This document shows positions 17,503 to 24,913 of a DNA stretch of 40,374 nt, in pieces (within the stretch, counting starts at the first letter, position 1; every line of letters begins with the position of its first letter). The notes beneath the pieces are model-generated. The model was not told the DNA's origin. It was given only the letters and a program-made list of their open reading frames with translations, and did not search any database. Position numbers and translations under genes: made by a program. Source of the stretch: CAZLWA01 sp964563165 (GTDB lineage: Bacteria; CLD3; SB21); assembly GCA_964563165.1 (NCBI GenBank), contig CAZLWA010000082.1:1-40374 (forward strand), in the 5' to 3' direction.

Positions 17503-17611
17503 GAAGGCGCAGGATTCAGGTTCCGCGAAGGCTTTAGGAACAACCTGGACGAAATATTTTACGTTGAAATTGAACAAAATTATCAATAGTATTTCACATG
17601 GATTGAACTGA
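17495..17611 (+). CDS. Possible small ORF (38 aa) between glycosyltransferase and nuoN
   Basis: ATG 17495 overlaps the glycosyltransferase stop by 8 bases (ATGAATGA) and the frame runs 38 codons to TGA at 17609-17611. The product starts MNEKAQDSGSAK and has a basic, weakly hydrophobic end; no family is recognised. A second frame of nine codons (17612-17641) follows and its stop overlaps the nuoN start. The overlaps suggest translational coupling through the gap, but chance cannot be excluded. Confidence 0.25.
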   Translation: MNEKAQDSGSAKALGTTWTKYFTLKLNKIINSISHGLN

Positions 17612-17637
17612 ATGGACGTTGGAAGTGATCAGAACTT

Positions 17638-19113
17638 ATGAATGACATTTTACTAAATAGCCTGGACGTTTTCGTCCAGTCGCCGGAATTTTTTACGCTC
17701 CTGACGGCCATTGCCATTCTGATCTGGGAGGGCATTGGCGGCAAAGCGCGTCCGTGGGTCTCTCCTTTTCTGGCTCTGTTCGGCCTGGTTTGTGTTTTTC
17801 TCATGGCTGTAGGAATGAAGGAACCGGAGGGAAAATTGTTTTTTGGAAGCTATACGAACGACGGCCTGTCCCAGTTCATGAAGCTGATCTTTATAGTTTC
17901 CGGGATTTTTACCGTTTTTGCTTCGTGGCATTTTATTTCGAAATGGAGCAAGAGTCCCGGGGTCTTCTACGCCATTCTGCTATTTGCGATCTTCGGAATG
18001 ATGTTAATGGTGTCGTCCACGGAATTGATCACACTGTTTGTTTCGGTCGAAACGACGACGATCGCACTTTATATTTTGACGGCGTATTTCAAGGAAGATA
18101 AATTATCGGCCGAAGCGGGAATGAAATTTATCATTCTCGGGACCGTGTTCGCGACGATCTTGCTTTTTGGAATGGTGTTGGTTTACGGAGCAACAGGGAC
18201 CACGGTGTTATCGGAGATCGCATCGCAATCGGCGGGGGCTGAATTCGAAGGCCGGAAGATTGTGCTCCTTGCAGGGGTTGTGATGATGCTGGTAGGTTTG
18301 AGTTTTAAGATTACCGCCGTACCTTTCCACATGTGGGCCCCGGATGCCTACACCGGTGCCCCGACCCCGGTCACGTCGTTCTTGTCCGTGGCGTCCAAAG
18401 CATCCGGATTTGCGGTGATCATTCGGTTGTATTATGGGGTCTTCAATAAGATTGAAGGCCTGGAACCGTTTCTTACCGATATCTTTTTCATTCTCGCCGC
18501 GTTGACGATGCTGCTCGGAAATTTTCTCGCCTTGCCGCAGAAAAATATCAAACGGCTTTTGGCCTATTCTTCCATCGCGCAAGCCGGGTACATGATCATC
18601 GGCCTGGCAGCCTACTCAAGCTTCGGCGTCTCGTCTATCTTATTTTATCTCACGCAATATCTGTTCGCCAATTTCGGAATTTTTATCGTCGTCACCTTGG
18701 TATACAACGACATGAAAAGCGACGACATCACGGCGTATGCCGGTCTCAGTAAACGCGCGCCATTCTTGGCGTTGGTCCTGTTGATATGCCTGCTTTCCCT
18801 TGCCGGTATTCCTCCGTTGGCGGGCTTCATAGGCAAAGTGTACTTGTTTGCGGCGGGCCTGGACAAAGGTTATTACACGCTGGTAACCATCGGTGTACTG
18901 ACCAGCGTGATTTCAGTCTATTACTATTTGATCGTTCTGAAGCGCGCCTATATCGAAAAAACTCCGGACCGCCCTCCGATCGCCGTTCCTTTTTCCGCAA
19001 AAGTAGCTCTGTGGGCCGCGATGCTCGGGGTGGTGCTCATCGGTTTATTTCCCAGTTTCGTGGTGGATTCGGTTCAGGTGTTTGGAACATTTATCCTTGC
19101 GAGCTTGAAATGA
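17638..19113 (+). CDS. nuoN: NADH-quinone oxidoreductase subunit N (complex I membrane subunit)
   Basis: A 491-residue membrane protein with about 14 hydrophobic spans. It carries the antiporter-like Proton_antipo_M core: conserved Glu in VSVETTTIALY, Lys in LSFKITAVPFHMWAPDAY, the GAPTPVTSFLSVASKASGF signature, LAYSSIAQAGYM and the late LSLAGIPPLAGFIGKVYLF. It is one of the proton-pumping subunits of respiratory complex I. It normally ends a nuoA-N operon, but here it stands alone between a glycosyltransferase and meaB, and is closed by a strong terminator. GGAAG at 17621-17625 is a possible ribosome site. Confidence 0.95.
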   Translation: MNDILLNSLDVFVQSPEFFTLLTAIAILIWEGIGGKARPWVSPFLALFGLVCVFLMAVGMKEPEGKLFFGSYTNDGLSQFMKLIFIVSGIFTVFASWHFISKWSKSPGVFYAILLFAIFGMMLMVSSTELITLFVSVETTTIALYILTAYFKEDKLSAEAGMKFIILGTVFATILLFGMVLVYGATGTTVLSEIASQSAGAEFEGRKIVLLAGVVMMLVGLSFKITAVPFHMWAPDAYTGAPTPVTSFLSVASKASGFAVIIRLYYGVFNKIEGLEPFLTDIFFILAALTMLLGNFLALPQKNIKRLLAYSSIAQAGYMIIGLAAYSSFGVSSILFYLTQYLFANFGIFIVVTLVYNDMKSDDITAYAGLSKRAPFLALVLLICLLSLAGIPPLAGFIGKVYLFAAGLDKGYYTLVTIGVLTSVISVYYYLIVLKRAYIEKTPDRPPIAVPFSAKVALWAAMLGVVLIGLFPSFVVDSVQVFGTFILASLK

Positions 19114-19135
19114 GGAGGCGGCAGTGATTCTCTTC

Positions 19136-19165
19136 AAAAGGTAAGTTTTCAACTTACCTTTTTTT
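19136..19165 (+). terminator. Rho-independent terminator after nuoN
   Basis: A perfect 12-bp stem (AAAAGGTAAGTT 19136-19147 with AACTTACCTTTT 19151-19162), a 3-base loop, and a T-run to 19165. It would end the kinase-glycosyltransferase-nuoN transcript. Confidence 0.9.
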
Positions 19166-19227
19166 ATTCGCGATACATCTGACCTTCCGGACGCGATAGT
19201 ATTTAACCGGAAAACCGAAGTGAACGC

Positions 19228-20184
19228 ATGGCTTCTATTATTCAGGAATTTGTGAACCTCATTCAATCCGGCGACCCGTCCCCGCGAGGCAAGTTTATTT
19301 TGTCGAAAGTAATCTCGCTCGTTGAGAACGAACAGGCCGGCGAAATCGCAGACTTGATTTCCCGCCATACGGGCCGCGCGTACCGCATCGGATTCACGGG
19401 TCCGCCGGGATCCGGCAAAAGCACTTTGGTCGGTGTGATTGCCAAAGCACTGGCAGAACAATCAAAAAAGATCGGAATTCTTGCCGTCGACCCGACGAGC
19501 CCGTTTACCGGGGGTGCGATCCTGGGCGATCGCCTGAGAATGAACGAAGCCGCGCTTCATCCGAATATTTTTATTCGCAGTATGGCCACGCGCGGTTCAA
19601 CGGGGGGCCTGGTCCGAACCTCGTATCAAGCCGCCGATGTGATGGATGCCTACGGAATGGATGTTATCATTTTTGAAACGGTCGGCGTAGGACAATCGGA
19701 AATCGATATCGTACGTCATGCGGATACCACCGTTGTCGTTCTGGTACCGGAATCGGGCGACGGGGTTCAGGCGATGAAGGCAGGATTGATGGAAATAGCC
19801 GACGTCTTTGTGATCAACAAATCGGATCACGTGCAGGCGGATTTTATCAAGAAGGAGCTGGAGGCGGCTGTAGAATTACGCACCCATGATGCAGCCGCGT
19901 GGATGCCGAAAGTGACCAAGTCGATTGCGGTGGAAAATGCCGGAACGGAGGACGTGTTGAAACTGATCAACGAACATAAAGATTTTCTGACGGTCTCGGG
20001 AAAGTTGACCGGGCGGAGGAAAGAGCGGATCAAATACGAATTGCTTAAATTAATCGATGAGAAAATTCAAAGGCACTGGACGGATACAACTCTGAACGAA
20101 CACGTGGAGAAAATCCATTTGAAAAAAGAATCAATTGATAAGGCAGCAGATGAAATTTATAGCCGGCTTTTCAAAGCCAATTAA
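19228..20184 (+). CDS. meaB: MeaB/ArgK-family GTPase, methylmalonyl-CoA mutase chaperone
   Basis: A 318-residue G3E-family GTPase. It has Walker A GPPGSGKST (residues 58-66), the switch-like VDPTSPFTGGAILGDR, Walker B and switch III region ETVGVGQSE (150-158), and base-specificity NKSD (197-200). MeaB gates adenosylcobalamin loading into methylmalonyl-CoA mutase and protects it from inactivation. No mutase or other B12-dependent acyl-CoA mutase gene lies in the window, so the client is elsewhere. The C-terminal helical dimerisation arm is present. Confidence 0.93.
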   Translation: MASIIQEFVNLIQSGDPSPRGKFILSKVISLVENEQAGEIADLISRHTGRAYRIGFTGPPGSGKSTLVGVIAKALAEQSKKIGILAVDPTSPFTGGAILGDRLRMNEAALHPNIFIRSMATRGSTGGLVRTSYQAADVMDAYGMDVIIFETVGVGQSEIDIVRHADTTVVVLVPESGDGVQAMKAGLMEIADVFVINKSDHVQADFIKKELEAAVELRTHDAAAWMPKVTKSIAVENAGTEDVLKLINEHKDFLTVSGKLTGRRKERIKYELLKLIDEKIQRHWTDTTLNEHVEKIHLKKESIDKAADEIYSRLFKAN

Positions 20185-20200
20185 GACATCACGCATGCAA

Positions 20201-20221
20201 AACTCATAACTCACAACTCTT
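20201..20221. repeat. Short heptamer tandem repeat at the meaB / response-regulator junction
   Basis: Three 7-base units AACTCAT, AACTCAC, AACTCTT. They overlap the last codons and stop of the minus-strand response regulator and lie between two convergent genes. Same style as the repeats at 26068 and 35242. Confidence 0.5.
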
Positions 20222-20882
20222 CGACGTTTCCCCTCCGCACCGTAAAGTCGCCGTTTTTCCATTCATGCATTTGTTCAAACGCTTCGGTTTCTGAAAATAG
20301 AAGTCGTTTGTTCTTGTCCCTGATTTCTATTTTATCCGGCAGCCCCTTGATAAACGTCAGGATACCAACGCCATGGTCGGGCTGAGTGACGGTAAGAAAT
20401 CCGTTGAGGCTTTCGCGCTCGCAATAAGCTACGATCTCGTCGAGCGGTTTTTCGGACAAACGGCCCGTCAGAAGCGTGTGGGCCTTCATCAGGTGTGCTT
20501 CAAATGCGCCGGACATGGATCTGATCTTTGCGATGAACAATTCTTTTTTGATCGGCTTATTGAAATAGTCCACCGCGCCGTGCTCAAACGCGTTGATCAG
20601 CATGGTCGTGTCGTGCATAGCCGACAAGAACAGGAACGGCAGGTCTTTCACGTTAGCTTTCTTTTTCAGGTCTTTCAGAAAATTAAAACCGTCCGTATTA
20701 CCTTGCGTCAGATCGGCAATGACCATACGGATATCATTGAGATCCGAACGGTCAAGATATTCCAGCGCCTGGGCGGACTTGCGAAAACCGACGGCGCCGA
20801 AGCCGGCCTTTTCGACCAATTCGCTTACCAGGACGAGTGTGCTCGGGTCATCGTCCACAATCAATATTTTTTTGCTTGCCAT
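20211..20882 (-). CDS. Response regulator with PATAN (DUF4388-like) output domain
   Basis: A 223-residue protein. The receiver domain (residues 4-120) keeps the acidic pocket (Asp10-Asp12), phospho-acceptor Asp57, switch Ser87 and Lys109 of NKP, so it should be phosphorylatable. The C-terminal 95 residues (LTGRLSEKPLDEIVAYCE..., ILTFIKGLPDKIE, then a WKNGDFTVR end) have the pattern of the PATAN/DUF4388 domain, a protein-interaction module common in gliding or signalling regulators, rather than a DNA-binding domain. I use ATG 20882; a TTG two codons earlier is the alternative. It lies 24 bases after the nucleotide cyclase gene on the same strand, so the pair likely forms an operon. Its kinase may be the one at 15433-16635. 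Confidence 0.87.
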   Translation of the reverse strand: MASKKILIVDDDPSTLVLVSELVEKAGFGAVGFRKSAQALEYLDRSDLNDIRMVIADLTQGNTDGFNFLKDLKKKANVKDLPFLFLSAMHDTTMLINAFEHGAVDYFNKPIKKELFIAKIRSMSGAFEAHLMKAHTLLTGRLSEKPLDEIVAYCERESLNGFLTVTQPDHGVGILTFIKGLPDKIEIRDKNKRLLFSETEAFEQMHEWKNGDFTVRRGNVEEL

Positions 20883-20906
20883 TCTCAAAACATCCGTGGA
20901 AGAAAC

Positions 20907-21734
20907 TCAACTTCTCATAAATTGATTAATGGCTTCATAGTGCGCGCCGTTCACGGCCAGTTGTTTCAGAATCTTTTGGCATTCTTTACGCGCCGGTGTC
21001 GCCAAGGTGGGCGAGAGGCGGAATAGTCTAACCGGCTTGGAGACCCCGCGCAGATTGTAAGCGCTGATGAACCTTAAGAGCATCCGTTCGTCGAGTTCAT
21101 ACATTTCTGCCCAGATTTTCTTCCGCCGGTGTCCGGGCAAGGAAAAATCGGTGGCATCTTTCATCAGCGTGTGATACTGCACGCCGCAAAGGCGTTCGCA
21201 AAGTAATTCATCCACCTGCTCGGAAATGATCAAGGTCGTGCGGTCGTGTTCCTTTGTAACGGACTCCACCCGCGCGGCCACATTGATACAGTCACCGATA
21301 TACGTTTCAATCTTTGGCTGATCCGCCGGCCCCCAATTCGAAGTTACGCGCGAAACGTTACCGGATTCGATTCCGATTCCGAATGAAACGTCCGGGATGC
21401 TCCGGTGCTTACGCCGATTATATTTATCGAACAGGGAGGGCAGTTTGTTGAATAAGATAAGGCCCGAAAGGAACGCGTCCATATAATGTCTGCGGGAATG
21501 AAACACGCTCAAGATGCCGTCGCCGGTGCTGTTGATGTAAAGGGATTCTTCGTTGCCTGGCCCGCAGGCGAGTGTGCAGGACGCCACGCAGCAACTGTAA
21601 AAATCCGATAGAAATTGAAGGAATATTTTGTGCATCTTGGGGGAAGCTTCACTGTCCTTCAGATTAGGAGTGAAGTTCCGGATATCAACGATCAAGATAC
21701 TGGCCTGACGGCGGTGATCCTTCGAGGTAGGCAT
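20907..21734 (-). CDS. Class III adenylate/guanylate cyclase-domain protein
   Basis: A 275-residue soluble protein that is nearly only a class III cyclase domain. The two metal-binding aspartates are Asp17 (LIVDIRNFT) and Asp72 (STGDGILSVF); the transition-state residues Asn151 and Arg155 sit in INVAARVES. The usual adenine-specifying lysine (K-T-I-G-D) is replaced by Asn68 (N-S-T-G-D), while the second specificity site holds Thr144, so ATP versus GTP is open. An unusual run of four cysteines (48, 49, 53, 57) lies just before the second catalytic strand. The 100-residue C-terminal part (RGVSKPVRLFRL) resembles the tail of other bacterial cyclases. A strong GAGGAG precedes ATG 21734. The cyclic product could be the ligand of the cNMP-domain kinase at 15433. 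Confidence 0.87.
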   Translation of the reverse strand: MPTSKDHRRQASILIVDIRNFTPNLKDSEASPKMHKIFLQFLSDFYSCCVASCTLACGPGNEESLYINSTGDGILSVFHSRRHYMDAFLSGLILFNKLPSLFDKYNRRKHRSIPDVSFGIGIESGNVSRVTSNWGPADQPKIETYIGDCINVAARVESVTKEHDRTTLIISEQVDELLCERLCGVQYHTLMKDATDFSLPGHRRKKIWAEMYELDERMLLRFISAYNLRGVSKPVRLFRLSPTLATPARKECQKILKQLAVNGAHYEAINQFMRS

Positions 21735-21793
21735 GATTTCATCTCCTCATCATTATTGAATACAGTCTCCGGATGGGATAAAAGGTCAATTTG

Positions 21794-21821
21794 AATATAG
21801 TAACTATTTTCTATTCTTCAA
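21794..21821 (-). promoter_or_regulatory. Candidate sigma-70 promoter for the cyclase-regulator operon
   Basis: On the minus strand TTGAAG (21821-21816), 16 bases, TATATT (21799-21794), about 60 bases before the cyclase ATG. Confidence 0.45.
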
Positions 21822-21856
21822 ACTAATTATCCGTTGAAATTCGCCGAACATAAGAA

Positions 21857-21885
21857 TTGATTTTTCGGATAAACAATCTTATTTT
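21857..21885 (+). promoter_or_regulatory. Candidate promoter for pepD
   Basis: TTGATT (21857-21862), 17 bases, TATTTT (21880-21885). The same bases also fit the Bacteroidota form TTG-N20-TAnnTTTG (TATTTTTG at 21880-21887). The pepD ATG follows about 45 bases later. It is back to back with the cyclase promoter. Confidence 0.45.
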
Positions 21886-21929
21886 TGCCTGTTTCACACG
21901 AACCCATCAACCATGAAAGAGGCAATGCC

Positions 21930-23396
21930 ATGTCGGCTCACGTATTAGCGTCGCTGGAACCGCAGAAAATTTTTGATTATTTTTATCAGATCACGCAAAT
22001 CCCGCGCCCGTCCAAAAAGGAAGAGAAGATCCGCGCCTATATCATGGGAGTCGCCAAAAAACTGAATCGTGAAATGCTGGAGGACGCTGCCGGTAATATC
22101 GTGATACGCAAAGCCGCGACTCCGGGCTACGAAACGGCTCCGGTTATCATTTTACAAGGGCACCTGGACATGGTTTGTGAAAAAACAGGAGACCTGGAAT
22201 TCGATTTTGATAACGAGCCGTTACAAATCCGAACGGCCAATGATTGGATCAGGGCGACGCAGACGACGTTGGGGGCGGATAACGGCATTGCAGTGGCCAC
22301 GATGCTCGCGGTTCTTGAAGATGAACGTATGAAGCATGGTCCGCTCGATTTGTTGTTTACGATCGACGAAGAAACCGGGCTGACCGGCGCCACGAAATTG
22401 GATCCGAAGATCATCCGGGGAAATTGTCTCATCAATTTAGATTCGGAAGAGGAAGGCCAGTTATTTGTCGGCTGTGCGGGCGGAAAGGATTGTCTGATTA
22501 CGATTCCTGTCAAGTGGAAGTCCGCGGGCGATGACATGGCCCAGATGGAAATCAAAGTTGAAGGCGGCGTCGGAGGGCACTCCGGCCTGGATATTCACTT
22601 TGGCCGCGCCAATGCAATCAAGATCCTCACACGCGTGTTATGGAATTTATTTAATGAATGCTCCGTTCGATTGGCCGACTTCCGCGGCGGAAGCAAGCGC
22701 AACGCCATCCCCCGCGATGCGGTCGCCATGATCATGGCGCCGGAAGACGAGATTGTCGGCATAAAAAAGCGCATTCAGATCTTGGAAAAAACCATCAAAT
22801 CGGAATACCGCTTCACCGATCCGAATCTGAAAATTACGGCCAAGAACAAGCCGAATCAAAAACCCCAGGTGATGAAGAGACCGCATACGGAAAAGATATT
22901 GAACCTGCTCTATGCATTGCCGAACGGCGTGTTAGCGATGAGCCAGGATATTCCGGGGTTGGTTGAAACGTCCGCAAACCTCGCGACGATCGAAACGAAC
23001 CGGACATCCTTCATTATCGGCAGCAGCCATCGCAGTTCCGTGGAAAGTGAAAAGCGCGATCTGGTAGATCGCGTATTGGCCATGACGCGATTAGCCGACG
23101 CAAAAGCCGAAGAGACGGACGGTTATCCCGGCTGGAAACCGAACCTGAAATCGAAAATCTTAGCTTTGACCAAAGAGGTTTTTACCGAAATGTACGGTAA
23201 AGAGCCGCAGGTGACGGCGATTCACGCGGGATTGGAGTGCGGGATCATCGGAGAAAAATTTCCGGAAATGGACATGATTTCGTTCGGCCCGACGATCCGC
23301 AACGCGCATTCACCGGATGAATGCCTCTATATTCCGAGCGTGAAACCGTTTCATACGTGCATCGTGAAAATTTTGGAACGGGTGGCGGGAATTTAG
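21930..23396 (+). CDS. pepD: Cytosol non-specific dipeptidase PepD (aminoacyl-histidine dipeptidase)
   Basis: A 488-residue M20-family zinc peptidase that splits Xaa-His and other dipeptides in the cytosol. Metal and catalytic residues are visible: His78 and Asp80 in GHLDMV, Asp117 in GADNGIA, the Glu147-Glu148 pair in DEETGLTGA, and the family-specific NLDSEEEG and GGVGGHSG. The dimerisation lid lies in the middle, and IHAGLECG is near the C-terminus. I chose ATG 21930 because AAAGAGG stands 7 bases upstream; the frame extends to a TTG at 21885 that lacks support. Confidence 0.94.
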   Translation: MSAHVLASLEPQKIFDYFYQITQIPRPSKKEEKIRAYIMGVAKKLNREMLEDAAGNIVIRKAATPGYETAPVIILQGHLDMVCEKTGDLEFDFDNEPLQIRTANDWIRATQTTLGADNGIAVATMLAVLEDERMKHGPLDLLFTIDEETGLTGATKLDPKIIRGNCLINLDSEEEGQLFVGCAGGKDCLITIPVKWKSAGDDMAQMEIKVEGGVGGHSGLDIHFGRANAIKILTRVLWNLFNECSVRLADFRGGSKRNAIPRDAVAMIMAPEDEIVGIKKRIQILEKTIKSEYRFTDPNLKITAKNKPNQKPQVMKRPHTEKILNLLYALPNGVLAMSQDIPGLVETSANLATIETNRTSFIIGSSHRSSVESEKRDLVDRVLAMTRLADAKAEETDGYPGWKPNLKSKILALTKEVFTEMYGKEPQVTAIHAGLECGIIGEKFPEMDMISFGPTIRNAHSPDECLYIPSVKPFHTCIVKILERVAGI

Positions 23397-23407
23397 ATCT
23401 ATCGAAA

Positions 23408-24133
23408 ATGAATATCCCTCAAAAATTGCGCGATCAACTTGCCGTCGCCAAAAGCATTACGGTTCTTACCGGCGCCGGCATATCGGCCGAAAGCGGCGTG
23501 CCCACATTCCGCGATGCCCAGACGGGATTCTGGGAAAACTATAAGCCGGAAGATTTAGCGACGCCGCAGGCGTTTCGCAGAAACCCGAAATTGGTCTGGG
23601 AGTGGTATCTCATGCGGCGCGAGATGGTGAAAAAAGTTCAGCCTAATGCAGGACATGTGGCGCTGGTGGAGATTGAAAAACGTGTGTTGAAATTTACGCT
23701 GGTCACGCAGAATGTGGACAATCTGCATTGCCGCGCAGGCAGCCGAAACGTGATTGAATTGCACGGCAATATCGAACGCACGAAATGCTTTGACGAAGAC
23801 ACGGTCATTGAATCCTGGGATTCGAAGGAAATTCCGCCGCGGTGCCCGAAATGCGGCGGGATGCTGAGGCCTGATGTAGTGTGGTTCGGCGAGATGCTGC
23901 CGCATTGCGCTTTTGAAAAAGCGGAAGAAGCGTCTCAATCATGCGATATATTTTTGTCGGTCGGAACTTCTGGAATTGTTTATCCCGCGGCGGGCTTGCC
24001 GTTTGCAGCGTTGAAATTCGGAGCGACGACGGTGGAGATCAATCCCGATGAGACGCCGCTGACGGCGCACGTTCACCACGTCCTGCGGGGAGCATCCGGA
24101 ACGATCCTTCCCGAACTGCTTAACTATATTTGA
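23408..24133 (+). CDS. cobB: NAD-dependent protein deacylase, class III sirtuin (CobB/SIRT5-like)
   Basis: A 241-residue Sir2 enzyme. It has the NAD-binding GAGISAESGVPTFRD (residues 22-36), TQNVDNLH, the catalytic His119 in ELHGN, and GTSGIVYPAA. The Tyr67-x-x-Arg70 pair (YLMR) is the class III signature that binds succinyl or malonyl groups, so it should remove acyl as well as acetyl groups from lysines. The zinc ribbon has Cys127, Cys146 and Cys149, but the fourth position of CxxC is Glu130 (CFDE); E. coli CobB also departs from CxxC there. ATG 23408 lies 12 bases past the pepD stop; the longer frame from 23321 overlaps pepD and is rejected. Confidence 0.93.
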   Translation: MNIPQKLRDQLAVAKSITVLTGAGISAESGVPTFRDAQTGFWENYKPEDLATPQAFRRNPKLVWEWYLMRREMVKKVQPNAGHVALVEIEKRVLKFTLVTQNVDNLHCRAGSRNVIELHGNIERTKCFDEDTVIESWDSKEIPPRCPKCGGMLRPDVVWFGEMLPHCAFEKAEEASQSCDIFLSVGTSGIVYPAAGLPFAALKFGATTVEINPDETPLTAHVHHVLRGASGTILPELLNYI

Positions 24134-24258
24134 ACGGAAACGGCCACACTAACTTTTGACTTTATCTGGAATTAGATTGATTTTATGAATGCCATGGCGC
24201 GGCGCGAGGAATGTTTACTCGATAGATTTGCGGAAAATTAGCAGACCAGGGAAAAACA

Positions 24259-24888
24259 GTGCAAAAAGGACTATTCATTACATTCGAAGGTATTGACGGA
24301 AGCGGCAAATCCACGCAAATTGACACCCTCGCCGCGAAACTGAGCGGCGAAGGCCATCGGGTGCTGGCCATGCGCGACCCTGGCGGAACGGAGGTTTCCG
24401 AGCAGGTTAGAAATATTTTGCTGTCAGTGCATAACACCATCGACCCGATCACGGAGCTGCTGCTCTACGAGGCCGCACGTGCGCAAATTGTCGCCGAAAA
24501 AATCCGCCCGGCACTTGAAAATAAAACGATCGTACTAATGGACCGCTTTTACGATTCGACGACGGCGTATCAAGGGTACGGCCGCGGGATTGATCTGAAT
24601 TATATCCGGCATGCGAATGAAATTGCTACCGGCGGACTGGAGCCCGATCTGACCTTTTTCATCGACGTGGACTGGGACGAGGCGGTTCGGCGCCGCGGCG
24701 GGGCGCCTGCAGACCGGCTCGAAAGAGAAGACCATAATTTTTTCGACCGCGTTAGGAACGGTTATCATAAAATGATCAAAGAAGATCCGCACCGCATGAA
24801 GCTCATTGATGGAAATTTGACCGTGGAGGCAATTGAAGAAAAGATTTTTGAAGAAACCGGACGCCACATTAACAAATTGAACGGCTAA
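24259..24888 (+). CDS. tmk: Thymidylate kinase
   Basis: A 209-residue P-loop kinase that phosphorylates dTMP to dTDP. Walker A EGIDGSGKST (residues 10-19), the DPGGTE loop, the DRFYDSTTAYQGYGRG signature and an Arg-rich LID (RRGGAPADRLERE) are all present. It starts at GTG 24259 after AGGGAAA. The 125-base gap before it holds a weak TTGACT (24156-24161) without a good -10 and a spurious 17-codon frame; nothing else is seen there. Confidence 0.95.
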   Translation: MQKGLFITFEGIDGSGKSTQIDTLAAKLSGEGHRVLAMRDPGGTEVSEQVRNILLSVHNTIDPITELLLYEAARAQIVAEKIRPALENKTIVLMDRFYDSTTAYQGYGRGIDLNYIRHANEIATGGLEPDLTFFIDVDWDEAVRRRGGAPADRLEREDHNFFDRVRNGYHKMIKEDPHRMKLIDGNLTVEAIEEKIFEETGRHINKLNG

Positions 24889-24913
24889 TTTACCATAACG
24901 TTTAGGAGTGTAT

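Noticed and set aside
20373..21026. Plus-strand 217-codon frame opposite the response regulator and cyclase
   Set aside because: It crosses two convincing minus-strand genes and has no domain features.
21880..21887. Bacteroidota-type promoter TAnnTTTG as a lineage marker
   Set aside because: It coincides with an equally good sigma-70 pair and no other spacer shows the same motif, while TTGACA/TATATT occurs at mltD.
24186..24239. 17-codon frame in the tmk leader
   Set aside because: Too short, no ribosome site, and no overlap with the tmk start; likely chance.
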